The notes under the pieces are model-generated. The model was given only the letters and a program-made list of their open reading frames with translations, was not told where the DNA came from and did no database searches. The position numbers were made by a program, and so were the translations under genes. From contig NZ_FOLG01000012.1 of NCBI RefSeq assembly GCF_900112335.1, forward strand, positions 117,438 through 181,437: DNA of 64,000 nt, in the 5' to 3' direction. This DNA comes from Tropicimonas isoalkanivorans. Its GTDB lineage: Bacteria > Pseudomonadota > Alphaproteobacteria > Rhodobacterales > Rhodobacteraceae. Positions 17,555 through 27,986 of the stretch are shown one piece after another; within the stretch, counting starts at the first letter, position 1; each line of letters begins with the position of its first letter.

Positions 17555-18301
17555 ATGAAGCCCTTCCTGATCCTCCAGTTGCGCCCCGAACCGGAGGCGT
17601 CGGACAACGAGTACGAGGCGTTCCTCAGCCGCGGTGGCCTGAGGCCGGAGGAAACGCGGCGGATACGGCTGGAGCGGGAAGAGGTCCCGGGCGACCTCGA
17701 CCTGACGGCGTTCTCGGGCATCATCGTCGGTGGCGGGCCGGGCTGCGTCTCCGACCCCGACGACACGAAGCCGGTGATCGAAAAGGCTATCGAACGGGAG
17801 ATCCTCGGCATGATGCCGCAGATCACGGAGCAGGACATTCCCTTTCTGGGGTGCTGCTACGGCATCGGCATCTTGGCCCATCACCTGGGCGCGGAGGTGT
17901 CCAAGGCGCGCTATGGCGAGCCGGTCGGGGCGGTCTCCTGCGAGGTGACGCCGGACGGCAGGAACGATCCCGTGCTTGCCGGGCTGCCGGAGCGGTTCGA
18001 CGCGCTTGTCGGCCACAAGGAGGCGGTGCAGACGCTGCCGCCCGGGTGCGTCCACCTGCTGGCCTCCGACCCGTGCCCGTTCCAGATGATCCGGTACGGG
18101 CGCAACGTCTATGCCACCCAATTCCACCCCGAAGCGGACGGGGCGGTCTTTGCCCTTCGGATCGCGATCTACAAGGACAAGGGCTACTTCCCGCCCGAGG
18201 AGGCGGACGCCCTGACGGAGACGGTGCTGGCCAGCAAGGTCGACCTGGCGCCGCGGCTGCTCCGAAACTTCGTCCAGACCTACCGGCAGTCGCGTGGTTG
18301 A
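17555..18301 (+). CDS. Class I glutamine amidotransferase domain protein
   Basis: A 248-residue single-domain GATase. The oxyanion strand (IIVGGGPG), nucleophile elbow FLGCCYGIGILAHHLG and the His-Glu pair in YATQFHPEAD are visible, so the triad is intact. No synthetase partner is encoded nearby. It resembles stand-alone GMP-synthase-like GATases (YfeJ-like), whose physiological substrate is often gamma-glutamyl compounds. Function beyond glutaminase-type hydrolysis is not assignable. Confidence 0.88.
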   Translation: MKPFLILQLRPEPEASDNEYEAFLSRGGLRPEETRRIRLEREEVPGDLDLTAFSGIIVGGGPGCVSDPDDTKPVIEKAIEREILGMMPQITEQDIPFLGCCYGIGILAHHLGAEVSKARYGEPVGAVSCEVTPDGRNDPVLAGLPERFDALVGHKEAVQTLPPGCVHLLASDPCPFQMIRYGRNVYATQFHPEADGAVFALRIAIYKDKGYFPPEEADALTETVLASKVDLAPRLLRNFVQTYRQSRG

Positions 18302-18404
18302 TCCGCTTCGGCCTCCGCCGCGTAACAATCTGGAAGGGCGCACTGGACAAAGCGTGGCCGTGCACCAACCTAAGTCGGGCGCACAACCGAAGGGTGGGGT
18401 GGAG

Positions 18405-19508
<1,104 letters not shown>

Positions 19509-19612
19509 GTCCTTGTCACATCGCGCCCGAAAGGTCGCGCCGCGGCTTTCGTCGGCGTGGACCCCGAAGGTGCGCTTGACAGTGTGACTGGGTGACGCCA
19601 ACCCTTCCGCCC

Positions 19613-21061
19613 ATGTTTGACGTTCGCCCTGTGGGATATGTCATCGGCCTGCTGGTGGCCACGCTCGGGGCGACGATGCTGTTGCCGCTGGGGATTGATA
19701 TCTCGATGCGTAACGGCCATTGGCCGATCTTCGCGGAAAGCGCCATCATCACCGTCCTGACCGGCGGCTTGGTGGCCTTGGCGTGCCACAACGGGGTGGG
19801 GCCAAGCCTGACTCTGCGCCAGACGTTTCTTCTGACCACGTTGGTCTGGGCGGCTCTCCCTATCTTCGGCGCTATTCCGTTCATGATCGGGGAGACGAAG
19901 GCCAGCTTCACCGACGCTTATTTCGAGGCGATGTCCGGCCTCACCACGACAGGCTCCACCACATTCTCGGGGCTGGACACGCTGCCGGAAGGGCTGTTGC
20001 TCTGGCGGTCATTGCTGCAGTGGCTCGGAGGGATAGGGATCATCGTCGTCGCCATGGTCTTTCTGCCGGAATTGCGGGTGGGCGGGATGCAGATTTTCCG
20101 CTCCGAAGCGTTCGACACGATGGGAAAGATCCTGCCCCGCGCGGCCCAGATCGCCTCCCAGATCACGTGGATCTATCTTGGCCTCACGGTTATCGCGACG
20201 CTCGGATACCTGGTTCTGGGCATGGGGCCGTTCGACGCCGTGAACCACGCGCTGACGTCGATTTCGACAGGCGGATTCTCTACCCACGACACCTCTTTCG
20301 GCGGATTCCAGGGGGCGCCGGAGTATTTCGCTTCCGTCATCATGCTCGTAGCCAGCATGCCGTTCGTCCGGTACATCCAGCTTATTTCCGGTCGCGCGGA
20401 ACCGCTGTTCCGGGATTCCCAGATCCGTGCGTACCTCGCATTCGTCGCCGCCGTCAGCGTGGTCCTGGCTCTGTTTCAGGTGTTCTATGACAAGGAACCG
20501 CTGGAACCGAGCCTGCGCGAAGCGCTGTTCAATGCGACCTCGATCATTTCCGGGACGGGCTACGCCAGCGTGGACTATCAGGAGTGGGGCAGCTTCGCGA
20601 TGGTGGTCATCTTCTTTGCGGGCCTGGTCGGCGGATGTGCGGGCTCCACAGCGTGTTCGGTCAAGATTTTCCGCTACCAGCTTCTGTTCGCCTCCATCCG
20701 GCAGTTGGTAAGGCTGTTGCACACCCCTCGCGGCGTCTTCATGACACGCTACCAAGGCCGCCCGGTGGGGCAGGATGTACTGAACTCCGTCATGTCGTTC
20801 TTCGTTCTGTTCACGGTCAGCCTCGGGCTGCTGTCCGTGGGGCTGGCGATGACGGGGCTGGACTTCACGACCTCCATTTCCGGCGCGGCGACCGCACTCG
20901 GCAATATCGGCCCGGGGCTGGGCGATATGATCGGCCCCTCGGGCAATTTCGAAGAGGTCAACGTGACCGCGAAATGGCTGCTGTCGGCGGCCATGCTGGC
21001 GGGGCGGCTGGAATTGATGGCCGTCTACGCGCTGTTCACCGTCGCCTTCTGGCGGAGGTGA
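19613..21061 (+). CDS. trkH: Trk-type potassium transporter, TrkH
   Basis: A 482-residue membrane protein, the K+-translocating subunit of the Trk system. The four P-loop filter regions are recognisable: SGLTTTGSTTF, TSISTGGFST, SIISGTGYAS and TALGNIGPGLG, each with the central Gly. ATG 19613 fits the usual MFDVRPVGYVIG start; an upstream GTG at 19592 lacks a ribosome-binding site. The NAD-binding partner TrkA is not in the window. Confidence 0.93.
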   Translation: MFDVRPVGYVIGLLVATLGATMLLPLGIDISMRNGHWPIFAESAIITVLTGGLVALACHNGVGPSLTLRQTFLLTTLVWAALPIFGAIPFMIGETKASFTDAYFEAMSGLTTTGSTTFSGLDTLPEGLLLWRSLLQWLGGIGIIVVAMVFLPELRVGGMQIFRSEAFDTMGKILPRAAQIASQITWIYLGLTVIATLGYLVLGMGPFDAVNHALTSISTGGFSTHDTSFGGFQGAPEYFASVIMLVASMPFVRYIQLISGRAEPLFRDSQIRAYLAFVAAVSVVLALFQVFYDKEPLEPSLREALFNATSIISGTGYASVDYQEWGSFAMVVIFFAGLVGGCAGSTACSVKIFRYQLLFASIRQLVRLLHTPRGVFMTRYQGRPVGQDVLNSVMSFFVLFTVSLGLLSVGLAMTGLDFTTSISGAATALGNIGPGLGDMIGPSGNFEEVNVTAKWLLSAAMLAGRLELMAVYALFTVAFWRR

Positions 21062-21095
21062 ACAGCGGCCGGGCACTGGCCGCCCGGCCAGAAGC

Positions 21096-22877
21096 TTAAT
21101 TCCAGCAACTGATCCGCACTGTCACGTCGCTGGCCAAGGTAGTGAGATCCTCCGGTGCCAATTGTGCCATGCGTTCTGAGGCCCTCGGCGAGACGCCCGC
21201 GCCGTCGAGGAAACCCGCGATTGCGGGAACGTCGACGGAGAAGCTGACGTCCGGAGGCAACTGCCGCGCCCCGTCCTCGCTTGCCCGCAACATACCAAGG
21301 ACGGACCCCGTCTGATCGAAGACGGGTCCGCCGATGTCGCCGGGCAGGGCGCTCAGGTCCAGCCGGTCCACGAAGTCCTCGCCGCCGAGACCGCGCACGT
21401 CGGCCAGCTTGCCGTAGGTCAGCACGGGCAGGCTCAAAGCGTCTTCATAAGAAAACCCCGCCAGCGCCACTTCGGTATTCAGGCGCGGCGCGTCGGGGCG
21501 GAATTCGGCCACGGCGATCGGCGCAATGGTCTCACGCGGCTTAAGCAGCGCGAGGCCGAGCGATTCGTCCTGCGCGGAAACGTCAGCCTCGACCTCCTCT
21601 CCGATGGTCAGCCGGGAGCACTGGGCGAGCACGTCGGTCGTGGTCAGGACGCTGCCGCCATCGTCGACGTAAAAGCCGCTGCGCGACCGTTCGGGCCGGC
21701 GCAGTTCCAGGCCTGCCAACAGGTCGATCTGCTGGTCTGCACCCTCGCTGGTGGTCGCCGTGTCCGGCAGCACGATGCCGGGGATCGGCGTGAAGCTGTT
21801 GCGCATGGTCTGGACGACCCGTTGCATCACCTTCTCGTCGCCGGGTTTCCAGATCATCGTGAAGCCCTTCACCGCCCCGTCGGCGAGTTGGGCGAAGGTG
21901 TAGGAGTGCAGCCGCGCCGACTGGCCAGTCAGCACGAAGCTGCGGCCCTTGCGCTCCCGAAAGCCGCTAAGGGGGACGATCTCCAACGTCTGCATGATGT
22001 CGTAGAGACCGAACAGGGTGGCCTCGTTGCCGGATTGGCTGATGAGCAGGACTCGCACGCCGTCGTCATCGGTACTGTCGTAATGGACGAAGGGCGCCTC
22101 GGTCCGGGCATAATCCACCTTGCCGGTGGGCAGGATCATTTCGATCCCGGCAGCGTCGTCCCGTACGGAGGCGAGTCCGAGGCCGGCGAAGGCGTCGCGG
22201 TAGCCCTTGATCAGCGCCGCCCGCTGACCGGTTGTCAGAACGCCAGTCGCGTCATGGCCCTGCGCCGTCTGCCACGAGGCCATGGCATTGCGCGTGCCGG
22301 GACCGAAGGCACCGTCGATGGCACCCTGGTAGTGACCTTCCCATTGCAGCGCCTCCTGCACCTCCTGTCGGTCCTGTGGCAACAGGCTGCGCTCGCTGGC
22401 GCGGGCTTCCGCCGGCGTCTGGTCCGGCGCCGCACGCGGCGTGGCGGGCGTCGCCGGCTGGGCATCGGGCTGAGGTGCGGTCTGCTGTTGCAGGCCCACG
22501 TTCTGGTTCGCCGACGGGCCGGGTTTCGGCGCGGCGGCGAGCGAACTGCCGCCCTCGGGCCAGAACTGCTGCTGGTACTGTCCGGACGTCGCGATGTAGC
22601 TATCCGACGGGATCAGCCCATCCCCGCGCAGGGCGCGAAGCTCGGACTCCGCCGTCGCGCGGGTGTAGGGGCCGAGCGCGATGGCATACCATCCCGCGCT
22701 CGTGCGGAAACCGGCGAGGTCGGGCAGGGCGCGGGCGTAGGCCTGAACCCGCTCCTGCGCCAGCGCGAGCGTCCGCACCGCCTCGATCTGAACCCACGCC
22801 GTTTCCTGCTGGGCGCGCGCGCCGGGTGCGGCCCCGCAGAGCATACAGGTCAAAACGATGAGAAAGAATGTCTTCAC
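21096..22877 (-). CDS. Exported SPOR/peptidoglycan-binding protein with degenerate trypsin-like domain
   Basis: 593 residues from a GTG start behind AGGA. A signal peptide (cleavage after ARAQ) is followed by a SPOR-like repeat (about 25-100), a Pro/Gln-rich linker, a PG_binding_1 domain (about 180-230: GHYQGAIDGAFGPGTRNAM), a middle domain, and a trypsin-like fold (about 400-530). The protease domain has lost two catalytic positions: Asp415 stands where His is expected (TTTDVL versus TAAHV), and GDIGGP (Ile515) replaces GDSGGP. It is probably an inactive, cell-wall-bound scaffold or sensor. No partner gene nearby explains it. Confidence 0.85.
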   Translation of the reverse strand: MKTFFLIVLTCMLCGAAPGARAQQETAWVQIEAVRTLALAQERVQAYARALPDLAGFRTSAGWYAIALGPYTRATAESELRALRGDGLIPSDSYIATSGQYQQQFWPEGGSSLAAAPKPGPSANQNVGLQQQTAPQPDAQPATPATPRAAPDQTPAEARASERSLLPQDRQEVQEALQWEGHYQGAIDGAFGPGTRNAMASWQTAQGHDATGVLTTGQRAALIKGYRDAFAGLGLASVRDDAAGIEMILPTGKVDYARTEAPFVHYDSTDDDGVRVLLISQSGNEATLFGLYDIMQTLEIVPLSGFRERKGRSFVLTGQSARLHSYTFAQLADGAVKGFTMIWKPGDEKVMQRVVQTMRNSFTPIPGIVLPDTATTSEGADQQIDLLAGLELRRPERSRSGFYVDDGGSVLTTTDVLAQCSRLTIGEEVEADVSAQDESLGLALLKPRETIAPIAVAEFRPDAPRLNTEVALAGFSYEDALSLPVLTYGKLADVRGLGGEDFVDRLDLSALPGDIGGPVFDQTGSVLGMLRASEDGARQLPPDVSFSVDVPAIAGFLDGAGVSPRASERMAQLAPEDLTTLASDVTVRISCWN

Positions 22878-23096
22878 GGCTGATGTTCCTGTAAGTGTCC
22901 TGCGCGATTTCCGGGCTGATGCCGGTTTTGCGCCAAGATAGCAGAGGTGCTGTCGGGCGCACTTCAATTATGCCAGAACCGGCGGAACGTGGCAGGGCTG
23001 CATCGCCGTCTTGCGGGGTGAGATTGACCCTCGTGCGCCTGCCGCCTATGCAGACCCTCAAGCGCCACGACCGACCATCTCCGACGGGGGCATGCC

Positions 23097-24026
23097 ATGA
23101 CCGAGACCAGCCGACCGACCTGTTTCCAGGAGGTGATTCTGCGGCTTCAGACCTACTGGGCCGAGAAGGGCTGCGCGATCCTGCAGCCGTACGACATGGA
23201 GGTCGGCGCAGGCACTTTCCATCCGGCGACGACGCTGCGGGCGCTCGGGCAGAACCCATGGGCCGCGGCCTACGTCCAGCCGTCCCGCCGCCCGACTGAC
23301 GGACGCTATGGCGAGAACCCGAACCGGCTCCAGCACTACTATCAGTACCAGGTGCTCATCAAACCCTCGCCGCCAGACCTGCAGGACCTGTATCTCGGCT
23401 CCTTGGCCGCCATCGGCATCGACATGGACCTTCATGACATCCGCTTCGTCGAGGACGACTGGGAGAGCCCGACTCTGGGCGCCTGGGGGCTTGGCTGGGA
23501 GGTCTGGTGCGACGGAATGGAGGTGAGTCAGTTCACCTATTTCCAGCAGGTCGGCGGGCACGACTGCAAGCCCGTGTCGGGCGAGCTGACCTATGGCCTG
23601 GAGCGGCTGGCGATGTACGTTCTCGGCGTGGATCACGTCATGGACATGCCGTTCAACCGCCCCGACGCGCCCATCCCGCTCACCTATGGCGACGTGTTCC
23701 GCCAGACGGAGGCAGAGTATTCGCGCTGGAACTTCGACGTGGCCAATACCGACGTGCTGCTCAAACAGTTCGAGGAGGCGGAGTCCCACTGCGACTTCAT
23801 CCTCTCCCACCCGGAGGTGGACCCCAAGACGGGCAAGCGGATCGTCATGGCGCACCCGGCCTACGACCAGTGCATCAAGGCCAGTCACCTGTTCAACCTG
23901 CTCGACGCGCGCGGCGTGATCTCCGTCACAGAGCGGCAGGCCTATATCGGCCGCGTACGGGCCCTTGCCAAGAAATGCGCCGAAGCCTTCGTGCAAACGG
24001 AGGCGGGTGGCTGGCAACCGTCGTGA
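23097..24026 (+). CDS. glyQ: Glycine--tRNA ligase alpha subunit
   Basis: A 309-residue alpha subunit of the bacterial (alpha2beta2) GlyRS, which catalyses glycyl-adenylate formation. Motifs [35 protein letters not shown] and the class II block [17 protein letters not shown] are typical. It is the first gene of a cluster followed by a membrane protein of DUF6446 type, DUF1206 and glyS, a synteny I associate with Rhodobacterales. Confidence 0.97.
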   Translation: MTETSRPTCFQEVILRLQTYWAEKGCAILQPYDMEVGAGTFHPATTLRALGQNPWAAAYVQPSRRPTDGRYGENPNRLQHYYQYQVLIKPSPPDLQDLYLGSLAAIGIDMDLHDIRFVEDDWESPTLGAWGLGWEVWCDGMEVSQFTYFQQVGGHDCKPVSGELTYGLERLAMYVLGVDHVMDMPFNRPDAPIPLTYGDVFRQTEAEYSRWNFDVANTDVLLKQFEEAESHCDFILSHPEVDPKTGKRIVMAHPAYDQCIKASHLFNLLDARGVISVTERQAYIGRVRALAKKCAEAFVQTEAGGWQPS

Positions 24027-24087
24027 CCGGCGCCGCTGTCATTCGGGTATGGGCTGTGCAACCGGTCTGGACGGGGCGGGCGCCATC

Positions 24088-24606
24088 ATGAGCGGCAAGC
24101 TGACCGGCGCGGGGATCCTGACCATCGCGCTCGCTGTGGGTCTGCTGATTTATTACATGCAGGTCTACTATTATTACGAAACGCTCCCCGCCGAGGGCGA
24201 GGTCGTCGAGCTGACGATGACCAACGGCGCAACCGCGCCCATTGCCGCGGACGACATCCGCGCCATCGACGCGAATTCCTCGCCCATCCGCTATCGCGCC
24301 TGTTTCACCACGCCCCTGCCGCTTGATGTGCTGAGCGAAGCCTATCTGCCCTACGAGGCGGCGGAACCGTTGACGGCCCCATCCTGGTTCGATTGCTTCG
24401 ACGCGCAGGCGATCGGCGCGGCGCTGGAAAAGGGAATCGCGCGCGCCTTTCAGGGGACGAAGAACATCACGCGGGGGGTGGATCGCGTCGTCGCGATTTT
24501 CCCCGATGGGCGTGGATACGTCTGGCACCAACTCAACGATTGCGGCGAGAAGACCTATGACGGCACGCCCATCGAAGACAACTGCCCGCCGGAGGTAGCC
24601 GAATAA
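24088..24606 (+). CDS. Membrane-anchored protein, DUF6446-like
   Basis: 172 residues: one N-terminal membrane helix (about 8-27, rich in Tyr afterwards: YYMQVYYYYE) and a periplasmic domain with FRACFTTPLPLDVL-like and Cys-containing segments (SWFDCFD, HQLNDCGEKTYDG, EDNCPP). It lies between glyQ and glyS, where related genomes carry a small unknown family that I believe is DUF6446. No enzymatic motif is visible. Function unknown. Confidence 0.8.
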   Translation: MSGKLTGAGILTIALAVGLLIYYMQVYYYYETLPAEGEVVELTMTNGATAPIAADDIRAIDANSSPIRYRACFTTPLPLDVLSEAYLPYEAAEPLTAPSWFDCFDAQAIGAALEKGIARAFQGTKNITRGVDRVVAIFPDGRGYVWHQLNDCGEKTYDGTPIEDNCPPEVAE

Positions 24607-24658
24607 GTCGGGAACTTAGGGCTCCCCCGTGCGCTGTATAGCGAAAGGAGGTACCCCA

Positions 24659-25546
24659 ATGTCCGACAAAGCACCCGCATGGGTCGTTCCAGTGATGCGC
24701 GCGGGCTATGCCGCCCGCGGTATCGTCTACACGGTCGTGGGCGGTCTTGCCCTGCTCGCTGCCGTGCGCGGCGGGTCGGCTGAAGGTACGCGTGACGCGC
24801 TTGCCGAGCTTACCTCCAAAAGCTGGGGCACCGCGCTGTTATGGGTGATCGGGATTGGCCTGTTCTGCTATGCCGCCTGGAGGCTGATCGATGCATGGAT
24901 GGACCTCGACAACCTTGGCACGGACGCGAAGGGGATTGTCGGCCGCATTGGGCAGGTGGTGACGGGCATCATCCACGCGGGGCTCGGCCTCTCCGCAATC
25001 AAGCTTGCGATGGGCGGGGAGTCCGGCGGGTCGGGCGGCGGTGGCGGCGAGGGTGGAAGCGACAAGGCGGAAACCATGACAGCCAAGGTTCTGTCGTGGC
25101 CGGGTGGCCCCTACATCGTCGGGGCGGCGGCATTGTGTATCATCGGGGCGGGGATCTACTATGCCTACAAGGGCTATAGCGGGAAGTACCGAAAGCACAT
25201 CAGCGATACGGACATGACCCTCAAGCTCGACCCCATGATGAAGGGCGGACTTATCGCTCAGGGCGTGGTTATCGGGATGGTGGGCATCTTCATCCTGATC
25301 GCCGCCATGACATTGAACCCCGAAAACGCGGGTGGCGTGGGCCAGGCGCTGGACCAGATCCGCTCGTTCGCATTCGGGCGCATCCTGCTGGGCGTTATGG
25401 CGGTCGGGCTGCTGTTCTTCGCGCTGGAGAACTATGTGCAATCGATCTATCGCATCTTGCCCCGCCGTGCGGGAGACGACGTGTCAACGTTGGCGAAGCG
25501 CGTGAAGGCGCGCGCCGAATTCGAAGCGCGCCGCGTGACCACCTGA
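24659..25546 (+). CDS. DUF1206 membrane protein
   Basis: A 295-residue polytopic protein built of three DUF1206 repeats of two helices each (about 10-85, 95-175 and 195-270). Repeats share a YAARGIVYTVVG / GQVVTGIIHAGLGLSAIK / AQGVVIGMVGIFI pattern. A 13-residue run of mostly glycine and serine (about residues 121-133) links repeats one and two. AAAGGAGGT is spaced well before ATG 24659. It is embedded between the two GlyRS genes but has no apparent link to tRNA charging. Confidence 0.85.
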   Translation: MSDKAPAWVVPVMRAGYAARGIVYTVVGGLALLAAVRGGSAEGTRDALAELTSKSWGTALLWVIGIGLFCYAAWRLIDAWMDLDNLGTDAKGIVGRIGQVVTGIIHAGLGLSAIKLAMGGESGGSGGGGGEGGSDKAETMTAKVLSWPGGPYIVGAAALCIIGAGIYYAYKGYSGKYRKHISDTDMTLKLDPMMKGGLIAQGVVIGMVGIFILIAAMTLNPENAGGVGQALDQIRSFAFGRILLGVMAVGLLFFALENYVQSIYRILPRRAGDDVSTLAKRVKARAEFEARRVTT

Positions 25547-25630
25547 ACCGCGATGTGGGACCACTCCCCGGGGCTGGACCCCGGCGGCAGGGGCGGGTAA
25601 CACCGCCCCTGCAACAGTTTGGGGTCACCA

Positions 25631-27850
25631 ATGCCCGATCTTCTGATCGAACTTCTGTCCGAAGAAATCCCTGCCCGGATGCAGGCCCGCGCCAGCGCTG
25701 ACCTGAAAAAGCTTATCACCGACGGGCTGGTGGACGCCGGATTGACCTATGCCTCGGCCCAAGCGTTTGCCACGCCACGTAGGCTGGCACTGACGGTCGA
25801 GGGGGTGACGGCTGAAAGCCCGACGGTGACGGAAGAGCGCAAGGGGCCTCGGGTTGGCGCTCCGGACAAGGCACTGGAGGGGTTTCTCCGGGCCACTGGG
25901 CTCACGAAGGACCAACTGGAGGCGCGGGACGAGAAAAAGGGCCAAGTCTGGTTCGCCCGGGTCACGAAGCAGGGCCGACCGGCGGCCGAGATTGTGGCAG
26001 AGGTGCTGGAACAGACGATCCGCACGTTTCCCTGGCCGAAATCCATGCGATGGGGCGCGGGGACGCTGCGTTGGGTGCGGCCGTTGCATTCGATCCTCTG
26101 CCTCCTGACGGACGACGCGGGCAGCACGGTCGTTCCGCTGGAAATCGACGGGATCGTCGCTGGAAATACCACCCGCGGTCACCGCTTCCTCGCGCCGGAG
26201 CCGTTTGCCGTGACCGGGTTCGACGACTACGTCACGTCGCTAAAACGCGTCTACGTCATCCTGGACCCGGCCGAGCGCGCGGAGGCCATCTGGCACGACG
26301 CCACCAACCTCGCCTTCGCACAAAGTCTGGAGGTCATCGAGGACCGCGGGTTGCTGGCCGAGGTGGCTGGCCTCGTGGAATGGCCTGTCGTCCTGATGGG
26401 GCAGATCGGCGAGGCATTCCTTGGTCTGCCGCCCGAAGTTCTCAAAACGTCGATGAAGGAGCACCAGAAGTTCTTTTCGGTGCGCAACCCCAAGACGGGC
26501 CGCATCGAGCGGTTCGTGACGGTCGCGAACACGGTCACCGCCGACAGTGGAGCGGCGATCCTGGCGGGCAACCAGAAGGTTCTTTCCGCGCGCCTGTCGG
26601 ATGCGAAGTTCTTCTGGGAGAACGACCTGCGGGTGGCGAAGGCAGGCATGGGACCATGGCTCGAGAGCCTTGGCCATGTGACCTTTCAAAGCGACCTCGG
26701 CAGCCAGAAGCAACGCATCGACCGGATCGCGGCACTGGCGCGCGCAGTTGCGCCGATGGTCGGGGCCGATCCCGACCTGGCGGAGAAGGCCGCCGAGGTG
26801 GCCAAGGCCGATCTGAGCTCCGAGATGGTTTACGAATTCCCCGAACTGCAGGGCACAATGGGGCGGTATTACGCGGAGGCGGCCGGGCTTCCGGCGGAGG
26901 TTGCTGCCGCGGCCGAGGAACACTATTCGCCGCTCGGCCCGTCGGACGACGTGCCGACTGCGCCCGTCTCGGTTGCCGTGGCGCTTGCCGACAAACTGGA
27001 CACGCTCACCGGCTTTTGGGCGATCGGAGAGAAGCCGACGGGTTCGAAGGACCCGTTCGCGCTGCGCCGTGCCGCGTTGGGGGTGATCCGGCTGATCCTG
27101 TCGAACGACCTGCGCCTCCATCTCGACCGGTTGATCGACGCGCAATTGCTGCGCCACGGGATTTCGCCCGAGAGCGAGGATGAGGCGGCGCTGCGAGATG
27201 CGGTGCTGCATGAAATCGCCCGACACGGGATTTTCGGCTCCGCCGTGCGGGGTGTGATCGACGAGATCGAAGGCGACGCACCGGGCTGGATCGAGAACGT
27301 CACGGAACACAGGCCGGACACGAGCGACGATCTGCTCGCGTTCTTCCACGAGCGGCTCAAGGTTCACCTGCGGGACGAGGGCATCCGCCACGACGTAATC
27401 GACGCCTGCCTCGCCTTGCCCAACCGGGACGATCTGACCCTGCTGGTCAAGCGGGCGAAGGCGCTGTCGGAAGTGCTGAAGACCGACGACGGGGAAAACC
27501 TGCTGCAGGGGTTCAAACGGGCGAACAACATCCTCACCCAGGCGGAAGAAGCAGACGGCGTGGCCTACGAATTTGGCCCGGATCGCAAGTTCGCGGAGAC
27601 CGACGAGGAACGCGCGCTGTTCGATGCGCTGGACCGAGCGGGGGGAGCGATCTCTTCCGCCATCGAGGCGGAAGATTTCGCGTCGGCCATGGCAAGCATG
27701 GCCTCCCTGCGCGCTCCGATCGACGCTTTCTTCGAGGCGGTGCAGGTCAACACCGACAACCAGATCATTCGCCGCAACCGGCTGAACCTCTTGCATAGAA
27801 TTCGCGAGATTTGCCTGTCCGCCGCCGATCTGACGCGTATCGAAGGCTGA
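25631..27850 (+). CDS. glyS: Glycine--tRNA ligase beta subunit
   Basis: A 739-residue beta subunit, carrying the tRNA-binding and HD-like domains. Starts MPDLLIELLSEEIPARM, the hallmark N-terminus; later WPKSMRWG, SMKEHQKFF, LDTLTGFWAIGEKPTGSKDPFALRR and the C-terminal anticodon-binding part ending before RNRLNLL. ATG 25631 is used; an upstream TTG at 25619 is in frame. It is somewhat longer than the E. coli protein, as usual for this group. Confidence 0.96.
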   Translation: MPDLLIELLSEEIPARMQARASADLKKLITDGLVDAGLTYASAQAFATPRRLALTVEGVTAESPTVTEERKGPRVGAPDKALEGFLRATGLTKDQLEARDEKKGQVWFARVTKQGRPAAEIVAEVLEQTIRTFPWPKSMRWGAGTLRWVRPLHSILCLLTDDAGSTVVPLEIDGIVAGNTTRGHRFLAPEPFAVTGFDDYVTSLKRVYVILDPAERAEAIWHDATNLAFAQSLEVIEDRGLLAEVAGLVEWPVVLMGQIGEAFLGLPPEVLKTSMKEHQKFFSVRNPKTGRIERFVTVANTVTADSGAAILAGNQKVLSARLSDAKFFWENDLRVAKAGMGPWLESLGHVTFQSDLGSQKQRIDRIAALARAVAPMVGADPDLAEKAAEVAKADLSSEMVYEFPELQGTMGRYYAEAAGLPAEVAAAAEEHYSPLGPSDDVPTAPVSVAVALADKLDTLTGFWAIGEKPTGSKDPFALRRAALGVIRLILSNDLRLHLDRLIDAQLLRHGISPESEDEAALRDAVLHEIARHGIFGSAVRGVIDEIEGDAPGWIENVTEHRPDTSDDLLAFFHERLKVHLRDEGIRHDVIDACLALPNRDDLTLLVKRAKALSEVLKTDDGENLLQGFKRANNILTQAEEADGVAYEFGPDRKFAETDEERALFDALDRAGGAISSAIEAEDFASAMASMASLRAPIDAFFEAVQVNTDNQIIRRNRLNLLHRIREICLSAADLTRIEG

Positions 27851-27870
27851 CGCGACGGGGCAAATGTGAT

Positions 27871-27887
27871 ATGCTGCATTGCAGCAT
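27871..27887. promoter_or_regulatory. Perfect 17-bp palindrome with CTGC-N3-GCAG core
   Basis: ATGCTGCA-T-TGCAGCAT, 8-bp arms, located 100 bases before the PPDK-like gene and 20 bases after glyS. The core CTGC-ATT-GCAG equals the motif reported for PhaR (polyhydroxyalkanoate regulator) of Rhodobacter sphaeroides. It could be an operator for the downstream carbon-metabolism gene. No phaR gene is in the window. Confidence 0.5.
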
Positions 27888-27986
27888 GGCGTTTGCGAGA
27901 CTATTTGGGGTGCAGCGCGTGCCGAATTTTGGCGCGACCGGCGTCGGCGCGGTCTGCGCTGTGCCGTCTGAGCGGAGGAACTCCTC

